Part shown: one piece after another, positions 20,750 through 31,666 of the stretch
How positions within the stretch are numbered: position 1 is the first letter of the stretch
Layout of the letters: each line of letters starts with the position of its first letter
Assembly (NCBI GenBank): GCA_012934845.2
Contig: WNNJ02000915.1
Location: 78,857 to 142,856 of the forward strand
Origin: Pomphorhynchus laevis
Lineage: Eukaryota > Acanthocephala > Palaeacanthocephala > Echinorhynchida > Pomphorhynchidae
Direction: 5' to 3'
Length of the DNA: 64,000 bases
Made by a program: the position numbers and the translations under genes
Notes under the pieces: generated by a model
What the model saw: the letters and a program-made list of their open reading frames with translations, nothing else
Told to the model about the DNA's origin: nothing
The model's database searches: none

Positions 20750-23290
20750 CAATCTCCAATGGATTATCTGCAATGGACTATCTGAAATTGACGATCTGAA
20801 ATAGACAATCTACAATGGACGATCTGAAATTGACGATCTGAAATGGACAATCCACAATAAATGATCTGAAATAAACAATCTGCAATATACGATCTGAAAT
20901 TGACGAACTGAAATAAACAATATGCAATGAACCATCTGAAATTGAAGATCTGCAATGGACGATCTGAAATGAACGATCTGAAATGGACTATTTGAAATGG
21001 ACGATCTGAATTGAGCGATCTGAAATGAACGATCTGAAATGGACGATCTGAAATGGACAATCTGAAATCGGCCATCTGAAATGGACGATCTAAAATTGAC
21101 TATTTGAAATGGACGATCTGAAATGGACGATCTGAAATGGACGATCTGAAATTGACGATCAGAAATTTATGATCTGAAATGGACGATCTGAAATGGACCA
21201 CCCGAAATGGACGACCCGAAATAGACTACCCGAAATGGACGATCTGAAATGGACAATCGGAAATTGGCGATCAAAGATGGACGATCTGAAATTGACGATC
21301 TTAAATGGATGATCTAAAATTGACGATCTGAAATGTAGGATCTGAAATTAACAATCTGAAATTGATGATCTGAAATGGACGACCTGAAATGAACGATCTA
21401 AAATGGACTAACTGAAACGGACGATCTAAAATGGACGATCTAAAATGGACGATCTGAAATGGACGACCCAAAATTGACGATCTGCAATGGACGATCTGAA
21501 ATGAACGATCTGAAATGGGCGATCTGCAATGGATGATATGAAATAAACGATTTGAAATTGACTATCTGAAATTGACTATCTGAAATGGACGATCTGAAAT
21601 TGACGATCTCAAATGAATGATCCGAAATGGGCCATCTGAAATGGACGATCTGAAATTGACGATCTTAAATGGATGATCTAAAATTGACGATCTGAAATGG
21701 ACGATCTGAAATAGACGATCTGAAATGGACGATCTTAAATTGACGATCTGAAATGGACAATCTGAAATGAACGATCTGAAATAGACGATCTAAACTGTAC
21801 GATCTGAAATGGACGATCGGAAAACGACGATCTGAAATAGACGATCTGAAATGGCAATCTGAAATTGACGATTTGAAATGGACGATCTAAAATGCACGAT
21901 CTGAAATTTACGATCTGAACGATCTGAAATTGACGATCTAAATCAACTATCTGAAATTAACGATCAAATATGGACGATCTGAAATTGACTATCTGAAATG
22001 GACGATCTGAAATGGACGATCTGAAATGGACGATCTGAAATGGACGATCTGAAATGGACGATCTGAAATGGACGATCTGAAATGGACGATCTGAAATGGA
22101 CGATCTGAAATGGACGATCTGAAATGGACGATCTGAAATGGACGATCTAAATTTACTATCTGAAATGGACGATCTGAAATGGACGATCTAAATTTACTAT
22201 CTGAAATGGACGATCTGAAATGGACGATCTGAAATGGACGATCTGAAATGGACGATCTGAAACGGACGATCTGACATTGACGATCTGACATGGACGATCT
22301 GACATGGACGATCTGATATGGACGATTTATAATGGACGATTTGAAATAGTCGACCCGAAATTGACGATCTGAAATGACGACCCGAAATGGACGATCTGCA
22401 ATGGACGATCTGAAATGGAAGATCTGCAATTGACGATCTGAAATAGACGATCTGAAATGGACGATCTGAAATTGACTATCTGAAATGGACAATCTGAAAT
22501 GGACAATCTGAACTTGACGATCTGGAATGGACGATCTCAAATCGACAATCTGAAATTGACGATCAAGGAGTGAAGATCTGAAATTGACTATCTGATATGG
22601 ACGATCTAAAATGGACGATTCGAAATGAACGATCTGAAATGACGATCTGAAATGGACGATCTGAAATGGACGATCTAAAATGGACGATCTGAAATGTACG
22701 ATCTAAAATGTACTATCTAAAATGGACGATCTGAAATGGACTATTTGCAATGGACGATCAGTAATGGACGATCTGAAATGGACGATCTGAAATGTACGAT
22801 CCGAAATGGACGTTCTGAGATGGACGATCTAAAATGGACGATCTGAAATGTACGATCTGAAAATGACGATCAGATATTGACGATCAGAAATGGACGATCT
22901 TAACGATTTTAAATGGACGATCTGAAATGGACGATCTGAAATGGACGATCTGAAATGGACGATCTGAAATGGACGATCTGATATTGACGATCTGATATTG
23001 ACGATCTGAAATTGGCTATTTGAAATTGACGATCTGAAATTGACTTTTTAAAATTGACGATCTGAAATTGACGTTTTGAAATTGACGATCTGAAATTAAG
23101 ACGAGCTACAATTGAGAGTTCTTAAATTGACGAGTTGAAATTGACGATCTGAAATTAAGACGAGCTTAAATTGACGAGCTTAAATTGACGAACTTAAATT
23201 GACGAACTTAAATTGACGAGTTGAACTTGACGTTCTGAAATTGGCGATCGGAATTTGATGACCTGAAATTGACGATCTAAAATTTACGAT
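20750..23290. repeat. 14-bp minisatellite, about 2.5 kb
   Basis: Roughly 180 tandem units of GAAATGGACGATCT (complement AGATCGTCCATTTC). Units are nearly identical in 21990-22140 and 22920-22980 and more diverged at the ends, with variants such as GACCCG or TTGACG. Because 14 is not a multiple of 3, every minus-strand frame cycles through all three phases. The consensus has no minus-strand stop, so long spurious frames (21989-22540, 20764-21075) arise with a 14-residue period (DRPFQIVHFRSSIS). I do not regard them as genes. Confidence 0.97.
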
Positions 23291-23316
23291 TTTATATTTT
23301 TATCTCTTGGATTTTT

Positions 23317-25037
23317 TAGTTAATAATAAGTGATTATATAATACTTATGATAATAATTTTTCTATTATAATATAATAATGTTCAATAAAACATTATTATT
23401 CATAAAAAATTACAAGCAACTGGATATCATAAAATAATACGGTTACCGGCAAATGAGTTCGTGTAAAAATTTTAATAATCGTCAGTATTGTTAAAAAACA
23501 AATTCGAGATATACTTGTTTCTTGGTCAAGTTGCAAAGTCCGGAATATTTCCTTGATGTTCTTATTACAAGGGATGTGGCTTTTAGCCAAGACAAATTTT
23601 ATATGCTGTCTCAAATGTTTTATCACATTTGCAAATGTCTGCTTCTATTTCCAGGTTATGACGCAAACGATTCTCCGACACATTACATATGCATCGAAGC
23701 TCATACCGCCTGCAGCGAAAAAATATTACTGGAATGAAGATTCCATTTTCAATTATTGCGACTCTCTCCCCATATTTAGCGATCTTTTTATGATCATTGT
23801 ATTGAAAGTAAGATTCTTACGCGTTGTTTGTATAAGATAGCGCAAAATCATTAAACACGCATATGTCCATAAATAATCGCACCAATCCATCTCCATACGA
23901 GCATATACAATCGCCGTCCATCCTTGCTTGTCTGTCTCTACTCGTTTGTTGACATTCAAGTATTTGCTTGTCCGACACTGGCAACAATTAACTCAATTTT
24001 CACGTCGTTCGTATATTCCTTCATTCTCTTCGCAATTTCATCGTTATTTAAAAAATTCTTATTATTAATTCCATCCCTAACTATGTTGTACCTTATGATA
24101 GTTAAATCGCCCACCTTATATGTTTTATTTCGAATGGTTGATTGTTAACACATACATTATGTATATTTTTTGGTAGCCATTTATATCTTCTGGTAATTGC
24201 ATCTTTGAATTGCCTGATGTTCAGGCAAAGTTCTTTGTACTGGACAGAGGTAATTTTAATCAATTCGATGCTCATTTAGCAGATGCACTGTTTACTGATA
24301 CTTTTATTTCCATGGGCCGACCTTGTCTTTCTGTGTTCGCTTCATCGTTATTGTGTTGTTCTTGTTCCCATTTTATTTAAAATGCTATGTATTTTTGCAT
24401 ATATTTTATTAGGAGCGATTGTGATCCGTCGACAATTGAAACACATATGTACATCGAACTGTTATATTCTCGATTTCCGATAAGTAGTGGATCTCCTATT
24501 TCACATCTTCCTTGTTCTAGTAATAGATTGCATATCCCTTTAAATTGTGTATTTGTCACTTAATGGCTGACGATAGTTGGTAACACCTCAGATAAATTTA
24601 CATTGGATACTTATTTTAACAACCCGTCGTCGAATTCGCATATTCTTTGGAGATGAATTCATTTCGCTTAAAATAAGCTTGCCAACAAGTTGTACGCCAC
24701 ATGGCTATAGTTTTTAGCTATATGAAGTAGAATTCCCAGTTCTCATTTCGTTGATGTTGACTTTATCTCTGTCGATATACTATTTGTTTCCCACGTAGCT
24801 TCCTAAATATTTGACCTTGTTGGTTTCGATCTACATTCCAGATTCTTTCATTGTCGACAGCGACTGGGTTAAGCGTGTTCACTGCATGTTTGGACACATG
24901 ATTTTCTCCCTTACTCGGGTTTACGTCATGATTCTCTTTGTATATTATTAATATATCCTTACTCTGGTTTACGTTGTATTATTATATTAAATACGTATAC
25001 TCAGTTAGCTGATTTGATTTATATTTGTCCCCTCTTC
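23317..25037 (-). pseudogene. Decayed RT element, part after the nested insertion
   Basis: On the minus strand from 25037 the sequence continues the RT remnant of 29781-31200. A readable segment is 'ETNKVKYLGSYVGNK' near 24790-24835, the conserved block after the catalytic motif in this family (compare 'LGGPVGN' near 2550). Downstream the frames are shattered. Frames at 24377-24559 and 23396-23626 keep some coding character, but I cannot assign them. Heavy decay suggests it is much older than the element inserted into it. Confidence 0.5.
25023..25037 (+). repeat. Target-site duplication, left copy
   Basis: ATTTGTCCCCTCTTC, repeated exactly at 29781-29795 on the far side of the intact RT element. 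Confidence 0.92.
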
Positions 25038-25320
25038 CCGAGATAAAAAAAGTTTGAGATAAATAAAAAACGTTAAAAAAAGTTTGAGATAAATAACATA
25101 CACAAATTACATTTGAGATAAATAACACACAGTACAAACAGATAATATTTATATAGAGAAAAGATCTAAAAGATTTACACAAAGAGAAAAGATCTAAATA
25201 AGAAGAAGAAAAGGATCTGCAAACTTCAGATCGCTGCGCTCACAAAGATCGCTGTTCAAGCAAATTACAACCTTAAACACACAATCGTCGGCTCGCTTCG
25301 CTCGCCGACGCACAAAATAA

Positions 25321-28300
25321 ATGGTGCGAACAAGGCGTAAAGCATCAGCTATAGACAACAGTTCTCGTCAGCAATGTTCGCTTGGTGGATCGGTAAACAC
25401 TGGATGTTGTCCCGTATGCAGAGGAGTTTATCGGCTTAATGCTTCAGGGTGTCTTCGCGTTCACGGTCACTTGGACTCAAGATGCTCAGGCTCGGGTCAA
25501 TCATTGAATTTCGGCTCAATTAATTTGACGTCTCTAGATGGAGCTGGTCAAGTTGCTTTTGTGGGCGTGCGGGACTCCTTTGGAGCATCATCTGATCTCA
25601 GGTCGGCTACACCGCCTGTGGAGTTGTCGAGCAGTCCTTTCAAGGAACCTACGCGCACCACTTCAGAACTTTTACGCAGGGTTTGGATGCAACCCGTAAA
25701 TACGATTAAGCGCATACCGTGGAACCTGCGCCGTCGAATTGCAAATATTTACTCGTCGTTACTTTTACAGGCTATGTGTTCAAACTCATTTCACGACTGG
25801 GAACGTTTGCTATGCTTTCCGAAATTCTGTCTTGCGTCTACGATGAATCGTGCTCAAGCCTGCGATCACACTGGGACAAAGATAAGCTTGCTTTTGGACA
25901 AGTTCGAAACCGGCGAAGATGGTGATTGCTTTTCTCCATCGGATGTTCGACCCTCCAGAAAGCTCAACAGATTTGTTTCGACGAACAACGACTATTCAGA
26001 GGCGATCGAATTAACAAGAAGTGGAAATTATGGGAAAGCGATGCGACGTCTTACTTCAAGTAATATTTGCGAGTATTCACAATCCACACGCATACAATTG
26101 TCCGTGCTACATCCAGTGAACGGTGATCTCCCAGCCTCTCGCCCTCCATGCCTGACATTGCCTTTATCAGTCGACTCGGACATTATTCAGGCCGCAGTCT
26201 CATCTTTTCCTTCCCTTACTTCCCCTGGAAGCTTGGGTTTGAGAGCGGAACACTTAAAAGACATGATGTCGGTTGATCACGGGGTTCTTTTAGGGCGACT
26301 CACTTCGCTGGTCAACTACCTGATTGCGGGCTTAGCTCCAGTCGAACTTTCTCCGTTCTTAGCTGGAGCTAGTCTACTGGCCTTAAGTAAGCCTGACGGA
26401 GGAGTCCGCCCCATTGCAATTGGGGAAACATTACGTCGCTTATGTGCCAAATGCATTTGTCGAAAACTCCGGTCGCGGTTTTCAGAATCGCTCTTACCTC
26501 ACCAGCTCGGTGTCGCTACGCCAAACGGTATGGAGCAGATTATCCATAGAGTCCGTCGACTACACCATCTTCAACACCAGAATGACGATTGGGTTTGGGT
26601 CAAAGTTGACATTACCAATGCCTTCAATACGCTGAGCCGCAGATCCTTTATTGACGCTGTAAGGAGTGAGTTCCCTGAAATAAGTAGGTGGATATCCTGG
26701 TGCTATGGATCTGGTTCAAACCTTCGATTTGGGAACATGGAGCCTCTTCAATCCTTGAGCGGAGTGCAACAAGGGGATCCTCTTGGTCCCTTATTGTTTT
26801 GCCTAGCTTTGAAACCGATAATCGCCTCAATATCTACAATCGAGGGGATCGGCTTAAACTTGTGGTACCTCGATGACGGCATAGTGGGCGGAAGACCAGA
26901 GGCTGTTGGCAAAGCATTATCTCTGCTCTCTTTAGATTTTCCAGCGATTGGGTTGTCGTTAAACTGGAAAAAGACCGAACTGATAGGAAAGGCTAGTAAT
27001 ATCGATCTGGTAAAGAGATTATGCCCAGGGATTACTTTGGTTAATTCAACAGACAACTTCACAATTCTAGGGAGCCCTGTCGGTTCCCAGGAACACTGCT
27101 CATCACACCTCATTAATAAGGTACTCCCGGCACTGCAACTTGACCTAAAGACACTAGAAAACTTGCCGGACCCTCAGGTTGCTTTCATCCTGCTGCGCAA
27201 TTGCGCATCTGCCGCACGAGTAAATCATCTGATGCGTACGGTAGATCCCGCCTTCGCTCAAAAATTTTTCCGGCTTTTCGATGACTTGGTCTTAGATTGC
27301 TTCAGCAATATAACGTCTATTCACCCGGACAAGAAAACATGGTCACAAGCTTGCTTACCCCTGAAGATGGGAGGATTGGGCCTTCGAAGCTGTGTCGAAC
27401 ACTCCGCAGCGGCGTTTCTTTCAAGTGTGGAAATGGTCGCTAAACAATCGAACCTCGACCCTTACTCTTTCCCCAGTTTTGAATCTGCAATTTCTAACTT
27501 TCCGCATGATGACAGAGGACTACAATCAAATCAACGGGGTCTTTCTCACAGCATCGACGAGACTTCGCGTCGCAAGCTATTGGAAAGCGTCGATTGCTCC
27601 AATTCAGCCAGATTATTGGCAGTTTCGCGTCCGCATGCGTGTGCATGGCTGCAGGCTATACCAAACAAAGCCACGCTTATGAATCTTGCGCCGAATGAAT
27701 TTGTGGTGTTGCTTCGTATGTGGTTGGGAATGCCGCTCTGTAAGGGTGACTACCGTTGCAGACGCTGCCTTAGAATGGCAGACAAGTTTGGTTTCCACGC
27801 CCTAACCTGTCAATTTGGCGGGTACCCCGGTATTCGACACGATGGACTTCGAGACACAATATTTCAGGCGGCAGTTTCTGCAGGACTGAGAGTCGCGAAG
27901 GAGGTACCCAATCTCGTGCGCAACTTACGAGAGAGACCAGCCGACATTTTGATTTACGAGGATCCCCCTCTAGCAGTCGATTTTGCGGTGACAAACCCTC
28001 TGCAAAATGCCTACGTTTCCATGGCTGCTAAGATTCCTGGATATGCTGCAGACAGATATGCAGCATGTGTCAAGGACCGAAAATACAAGCGGAAAATGGA
28101 GGAAAGTGGGTATTGTTTCTCGGCCGCAGTTATAGAGACATATGGAGGTTGGAACGCCCAGGGGGAAAAACTTGTCAGATTCATTGCCCGATCTATGTCT
28201 TGGCGAGGCAATATTTCGTATAGCAAGGCGGCAAACCAGCTCTTTCAGCGTGTCTCGATCTCCCTGATGAGAGGGAATGCCAAAGCGATTCTCAAGAGCC

Positions 28301-29547
28301 TCGAAGATTTGGGGAGACCTATAATAGAAAGCAGTGTTGGTCTTTACGACGACCCAACCCCGCGTCTCAACCCTTCGGAATTTCTTACTCAGGTGGCAGC
28401 CTTATCCGAAGAAATCGTCATTCGAGAAACCATCCTTCCTACAGTCAGAAATGTGGACATCCATATCAATGATGTCAATCAAAATCTTCGAATCTTACAT
28501 AGCGGAGGCGTACTCGACTTTCAAACTGGGAAAGATGAAAGCCCGATCAAACAGACACCCTCATACCCCACACGCTTACTTGTGACACAGAGTAGTAACA
28601 CTGAGAACGAGGGCGTAGTGGCCACGACGAGCGTTATCGGAATAGAACAACCTTGCAATAAAACGAACCTAATAAATTTTGATTGTGAAGGTTGGACTGG
28701 ACAGAATTTTGTGATTGCTGGGGACAGTGCGGGCCACAACTTCGTGATGTCTGTATTTCTTATGTCAATGAAGAGAGGAATTCGAATACCTGATCGATTA
28801 TTTGGATTTTGCCCAGCCTACTGCTTAAGCTCGGGTATTTCACCTAGCCGACTTGTTAGCCTGGTAGGCCCATTTCTTAATTTCAGCGTCATGACGACAT
28901 GCGAAGAAACAAAGGGACTGGGGAAGGTTGTGGTTGCAGGTGGCTTTACTGATGCGCCCAATGTGATAAGGGGAATAACCATGGACACGTTTGACGTCCA
29001 GAATACCAGCATAATGAGCCGCAAATCTCCTCTTACAATTTGTATAACAAACGAAGAATTGGTGCCAAAATATTTTGAACTGGATGAGCATACATGTGCA
29101 GTAGACGCCAACGCAGGGTCAATATTGATTTTCGACTATTCAAAAGAATCAAATCAAATTATCAATTCAAATCAAGTAATAGGCGATATTGGAAGCCTCT
29201 GCTACCTGGATTATACGAAATCACAGCTGTTGTCACTGGATTCAATCCGCCTCGGAGGACCGGGACTGTACGAGATGCCGACAAATATGTGTCCGCGAAC
29301 GCCACTCAACAGCCTGCCGAATCCAGCAAGGGGAACGGAAAGACGTCAGAGGCAGAGAAGTCGACGGATGTGGCAGCAACAGAGGAGGACAACGACGCTG
29401 TTTTTCTTACCGCCTCGGAGGACCGTGACTGTACGAAATGCCGACAAATATGTAGACACCTTGCAACAGCTTGCCGAATCCAGCAACGTGGACGGGGAGA
29501 CGTCAAAGGCAGACAAGTCCACGGATAAGGCGGAATCAAAAGAATAG
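25321..29547 (+). CDS. RT / RLE-like retrotransposon polyprotein with lipase-like C-terminal segment
   Basis: 1,408 codons from the ATG at 25321. The N-terminus is basic with a possible zinc finger (CCPVC, then H...H...C, residues 29-60). The RT has 'DGGVRPIAIGETLRR' (359-373), motif A Asp430 ('VDITNAFN'), 'GVQQGDPLGPLLF' and motif C 'WYLDDG' (515-520). A zinc/nuclease region follows: C813-x2-C816-x9-H826-x3-C830, then 'RHDGLRD' (839-845), 'RPAD' (872-875) and Asp887, the layout of restriction-like endonucleases in R2/Utopia-type LINEs. From about 1010 to 1408 the sequence is atypical. Residues 1125-1196 resemble hormone-sensitive lipase (AGDSAG 1133-1138; 'SPSRLVSLV' 1174-1182). The last 100 residues include an out-of-phase tandem duplication. 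The RT and nuclease motifs look intact. Confidence 0.88.
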   Translation: MVRTRRKASAIDNSSRQQCSLGGSVNTGCCPVCRGVYRLNASGCLRVHGHLDSRCSGSGQSLNFGSINLTSLDGAGQVAFVGVRDSFGASSDLRSATPPVELSSSPFKEPTRTTSELLRRVWMQPVNTIKRIPWNLRRRIANIYSSLLLQAMCSNSFHDWERLLCFPKFCLASTMNRAQACDHTGTKISLLLDKFETGEDGDCFSPSDVRPSRKLNRFVSTNNDYSEAIELTRSGNYGKAMRRLTSSNICEYSQSTRIQLSVLHPVNGDLPASRPPCLTLPLSVDSDIIQAAVSSFPSLTSPGSLGLRAEHLKDMMSVDHGVLLGRLTSLVNYLIAGLAPVELSPFLAGASLLALSKPDGGVRPIAIGETLRRLCAKCICRKLRSRFSESLLPHQLGVATPNGMEQIIHRVRRLHHLQHQNDDWVWVKVDITNAFNTLSRRSFIDAVRSEFPEISRWISWCYGSGSNLRFGNMEPLQSLSGVQQGDPLGPLLFCLALKPIIASISTIEGIGLNLWYLDDGIVGGRPEAVGKALSLLSLDFPAIGLSLNWKKTELIGKASNIDLVKRLCPGITLVNSTDNFTILGSPVGSQEHCSSHLINKVLPALQLDLKTLENLPDPQVAFILLRNCASAARVNHLMRTVDPAFAQKFFRLFDDLVLDCFSNITSIHPDKKTWSQACLPLKMGGLGLRSCVEHSAAAFLSSVEMVAKQSNLDPYSFPSFESAISNFPHDDRGLQSNQRGLSHSIDETSRRKLLESVDCSNSARLLAVSRPHACAWLQAIPNKATLMNLAPNEFVVLLRMWLGMPLCKGDYRCRRCLRMADKFGFHALTCQFGGYPGIRHDGLRDTIFQAAVSAGLRVAKEVPNLVRNLRERPADILIYEDPPLAVDFAVTNPLQNAYVSMAAKIPGYAADRYAACVKDRKYKRKMEESGYCFSAAVIETYGGWNAQGEKLVRFIARSMSWRGNISYSKAANQLFQRVSISLMRGNAKAILKSLEDLGRPIIESSVGLYDDPTPRLNPSEFLTQVAALSEEIVIRETILPTVRNVDIHINDVNQNLRILHSGGVLDFQTGKDESPIKQTPSYPTRLLVTQSSNTENEGVVATTSVIGIEQPCNKTNLINFDCEGWTGQNFVIAGDSAGHNFVMSVFLMSMKRGIRIPDRLFGFCPAYCLSSGISPSRLVSLVGPFLNFSVMTTCEETKGLGKVVVAGGFTDAPNVIRGITMDTFDVQNTSIMSRKSPLTICITNEELVPKYFELDEHTCAVDANAGSILIFDYSKESNQIINSNQVIGDIGSLCYLDYTKSQLLSLDSIRLGGPGLYEMPTNMCPRTPLNSLPNPARGTERRQRQRSRRMWQQQRRTTTLFFLPPRRTVTVRNADKYVDTLQQLAESSNVDGETSKADKSTDKAESKE
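28693..28908 (+). other. Hormone-sensitive-lipase-like segment inside the RT ORF
   Basis: The 72 residues encoded here align by eye with the nucleophile-elbow region of animal hormone-sensitive lipase. Conserved pieces in the same order and spacing are 'AGDSAG' (active-site Ser at codon 1136), 'GIRIPDRL', 'SPSRLVSLV' and a Cys after 'PFLNFSVMTTC'. The upstream oxyanion HGGG motif and the later Asp and His are not visible, so this is a fragment, not a working enzyme. Flanking residues (about 1010-1124 and 1197-1320, including 'GKVVVAGGF') are unassigned and could be further captured sequence. Confidence 0.7.
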
Positions 29548-29573
29548 CGACGCTGTTTTTCCTTAAAATTTTA
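29248..29573 (+). repeat. 163-bp tandem duplication at the end of the RT ORF
   Basis: CGCCTCGGAGGACCG at 29248 recurs at 29411, and similarity continues across roughly 150-163 bp through the GACGCTGTTTTTC blocks (29393 and 29550). As 163 is not divisible by 3, the second copy is translated in a different frame from the first. Confidence 0.9.
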
Positions 29574-29780
29574 TTTATCTTTATTTTTTTTTATTTATTT
29601 GAACTGTATATTGATTGTTTAGACTTGTCTCCTTGTCATCTTGTATACTGCAATATAATAATGTAATAAGCTTAATGAAAGCTTATATAATAAAATATAA
29701 TAAGCTTAATGACCAAGAAGCAACTAAATACAGAACACATCTACCATCTGGCTTAAATTCGAACACATTCTGTTGTTAAA

Positions 29781-29795
29781 ATTTGTCCCCTCTTC
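29781..29795 (+). repeat. Target-site duplication, right copy
   Basis: ATTTGTCCCCTCTTC, identical to 25023-25037. Confidence 0.92.
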
Positions 29796-31207
29796 TATCA
29801 GATACTTCAACATACCTGCGATATCGTCTAGCTTGCCGACATGCTCCATCATCTGTGTATTATATTTTGGTATTTGTCGGTTGTTTAATTAGTAGAAATG
29901 TCGTTGCTGTGAAAGCTGCCATAGCTAATGTATTCCCCTGTGTGAATCCTTTCTATGAAAACATGGTTTCACTATTTATCATTAGTTTTGAGGACTCTAT
30001 CATAAGTTTTAAGCTACGGTATTTTCAAGCAGTCTACATAATGCATGATAAGTTTTAATGTTTCTTAGCCCTAAAGCGCGGTTCACACAATTAAATGCGT
30101 TGCTCGCGTCGATAAATCGCAATTGTTGACAACAATTTTTGACATCCCTCTACGCTTATCAAATCTTATCGCACTAACCTAACAATTGTCCTGTCTGCTA
30201 TTTGTCGTAGTACTTTGTTTGCACCAATCGAGCGAATCCCTGATGATTTGTCTGGTGATATTAACCTACTTGTTGTAAAGGCTTCTAGCCTGCTTGCTGA
30301 CAACCTTTTTGTTGCAATGTTTTTCGCAAATTCTGCGACTTTGATTGCTAGTTCGTTAGACTCGCGTCCTAATTTTTTGAGCATACATCTCCACGCACGT
30401 TCATTTAGCTTTGAATATCTGACTGATCCTTTATTATCTATTGAATCTTTGATTATGTTATCTGCAAATTTCGACAGGAATCGAATTTCATGGCTATTGA
30501 CAAGCAAGTGCATCTACAAGTATCGCTGAAGAATCTATTTCGTAAGCGGCCGAATGTAATCCTATCAATACATCTATGACAGTGTCTTCTCTCATAATTG
30601 ATTCCAACTCGTGTTTCCCTGATATTTGTCATCGATTGCGGATCAGTCTAGTTGATTCAGAAGTCCTGTCATTCTTAACCAGCCGGATAAAGTTTGCAGT
30701 CAGGTTGATCGAATTTTAGGTGTTTTCGGTGTCGACATCCTTTGATTTTGTAAATATTTTGACTTTGTGAGTATTTGTACTATTTTGTGATTTTTCCACA
30801 ATTGTAGTCGGCGTTCTGATGTTTATATTTTGTGCTTGATTCTGCGAGAAGGAATTTTATGTAAAATCAGTTGAATCATGATTGTCAATACTTAAAGGGC
30901 ATTCTCTAATTTTGAGATATATCTCATTAATGTGTTCAACTGACTCTTAGCCAACCCAATGAACTCGTAACTAGCGTTACATCTTGGAAGTATCAAAAGG
31001 TTTGACTGTCAACATATACTTCCGTACACATGCCGTCCCATGACACCTTCTAACCTGTCGAACGGAATAGTGGACGTAAATATCGGCGACTGTAACATGT
31101 CCACCGTCAACATGGTTTCTAGAAACTATTGATATGGGTTTGTCCGGATGGATAACCTCGTTGTGATGGTGTTGTTGTATCTGATGCTGTTCGATGCTAT
31201 TGTACAA
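29796..31207 (-). pseudogene. Decayed RT element, part before the nested insertion
   Basis: Minus strand. The frame 30513-30166 carries 'LNERAWRCMLKKLGRES', 'SRLISPDKSSGIRSIGANKVLRQIADR', the conserved RT block before motif A (compare the 10345-10405 segment). Just beyond, 'IDASNAFNCVNRAL' (about 30070-30112) is motif A. Past frame changes, 'LKYLIEEGTN' at about 29782-29812 reaches the insertion point, and the matching continuation starts at 25037. An upstream frame (31207-30977) has some coding character but is unassigned. Confidence 0.65.
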
Positions 31208-31660
31208 ACTAGAAATGTCATATTGTGCGTCAAACTATTCAAGTGATCCGCATAAGGCAATTGTGTTTGCTCTGAATAAATCAGATTTAATATTTTAATA
31301 AAATATTAAATATATAAATATTAAATATATTATATATTAAATCTATTAAATATTAAATAAATTATATTTTATTTTTTTATTTTGCTGATTTAAAATTCTC
31401 TATCAAAAAAAAGAATTCATCGACCTTGCTAGAAAATTAACAGAAAATAATAATGTCTTATTAATAATACATAGTATCAGTATTTTGAATAGGGTTATAT
31501 TACTGAAAAACAAAGTCCACATGTCAATAATAACTTGACGGTAGAACGAATTTGATCAGATACTGAGTCTACGTATTTTACACTGTATATAAATCTAAAA
31601 TAAAGATAAACAATTATAAAGATTTTATACAATTTATTTTATCAAATTTAAACTTTAAAA
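31208..31660. other. Gene-free AT-rich DNA
   Basis: TA-rich runs (31285-31380) and no coding signal seen. Confidence 0.5.
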
Positions 31661-31666
31661 TTGAAA

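Larger units (their letters stand above)
25038..29780 (+). mobile_element. Full-length RLE-type non-LTR retrotransposon
   Basis: A 4.74-kb insertion bounded by a perfect 15-bp target duplication, with a single uninterrupted 4.2-kb ORF, a 283-bp leader and a short 3' region. There are no LTRs and no AP-type endonuclease. The nuclease candidate lies after the RT, as in R2/Utopia-type elements. The leader (25038-25320) carries TTTGAGATAAATAA repeats (25051-25128), AAAAGATCTAAA repeats and a small hairpin (GTCGGC...GCCGAC, 25289-25311). The target lies inside an older RT remnant. I see no U2 snRNA sequence at the junctions, which would be expected for classical Utopia. The intact ORF and perfect duplication suggest recent activity. 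Confidence 0.9.

Noticed and set aside
20764-22540. Long minus-strand frames with a 14-residue period as repeat proteins
   Set aside because: They are a direct by-product of a stop-free 14-bp minisatellite; no start context, no flanking gene structure.
20750-23290. CRISPR array
   Set aside because: Units are 14 bp with no spacers, and the genome is eukaryotic.
25023-29795. Insertion into a U2 snRNA gene, as expected for Utopia elements
   Set aside because: No U2-like sequence at either junction; the target is an old RT remnant.
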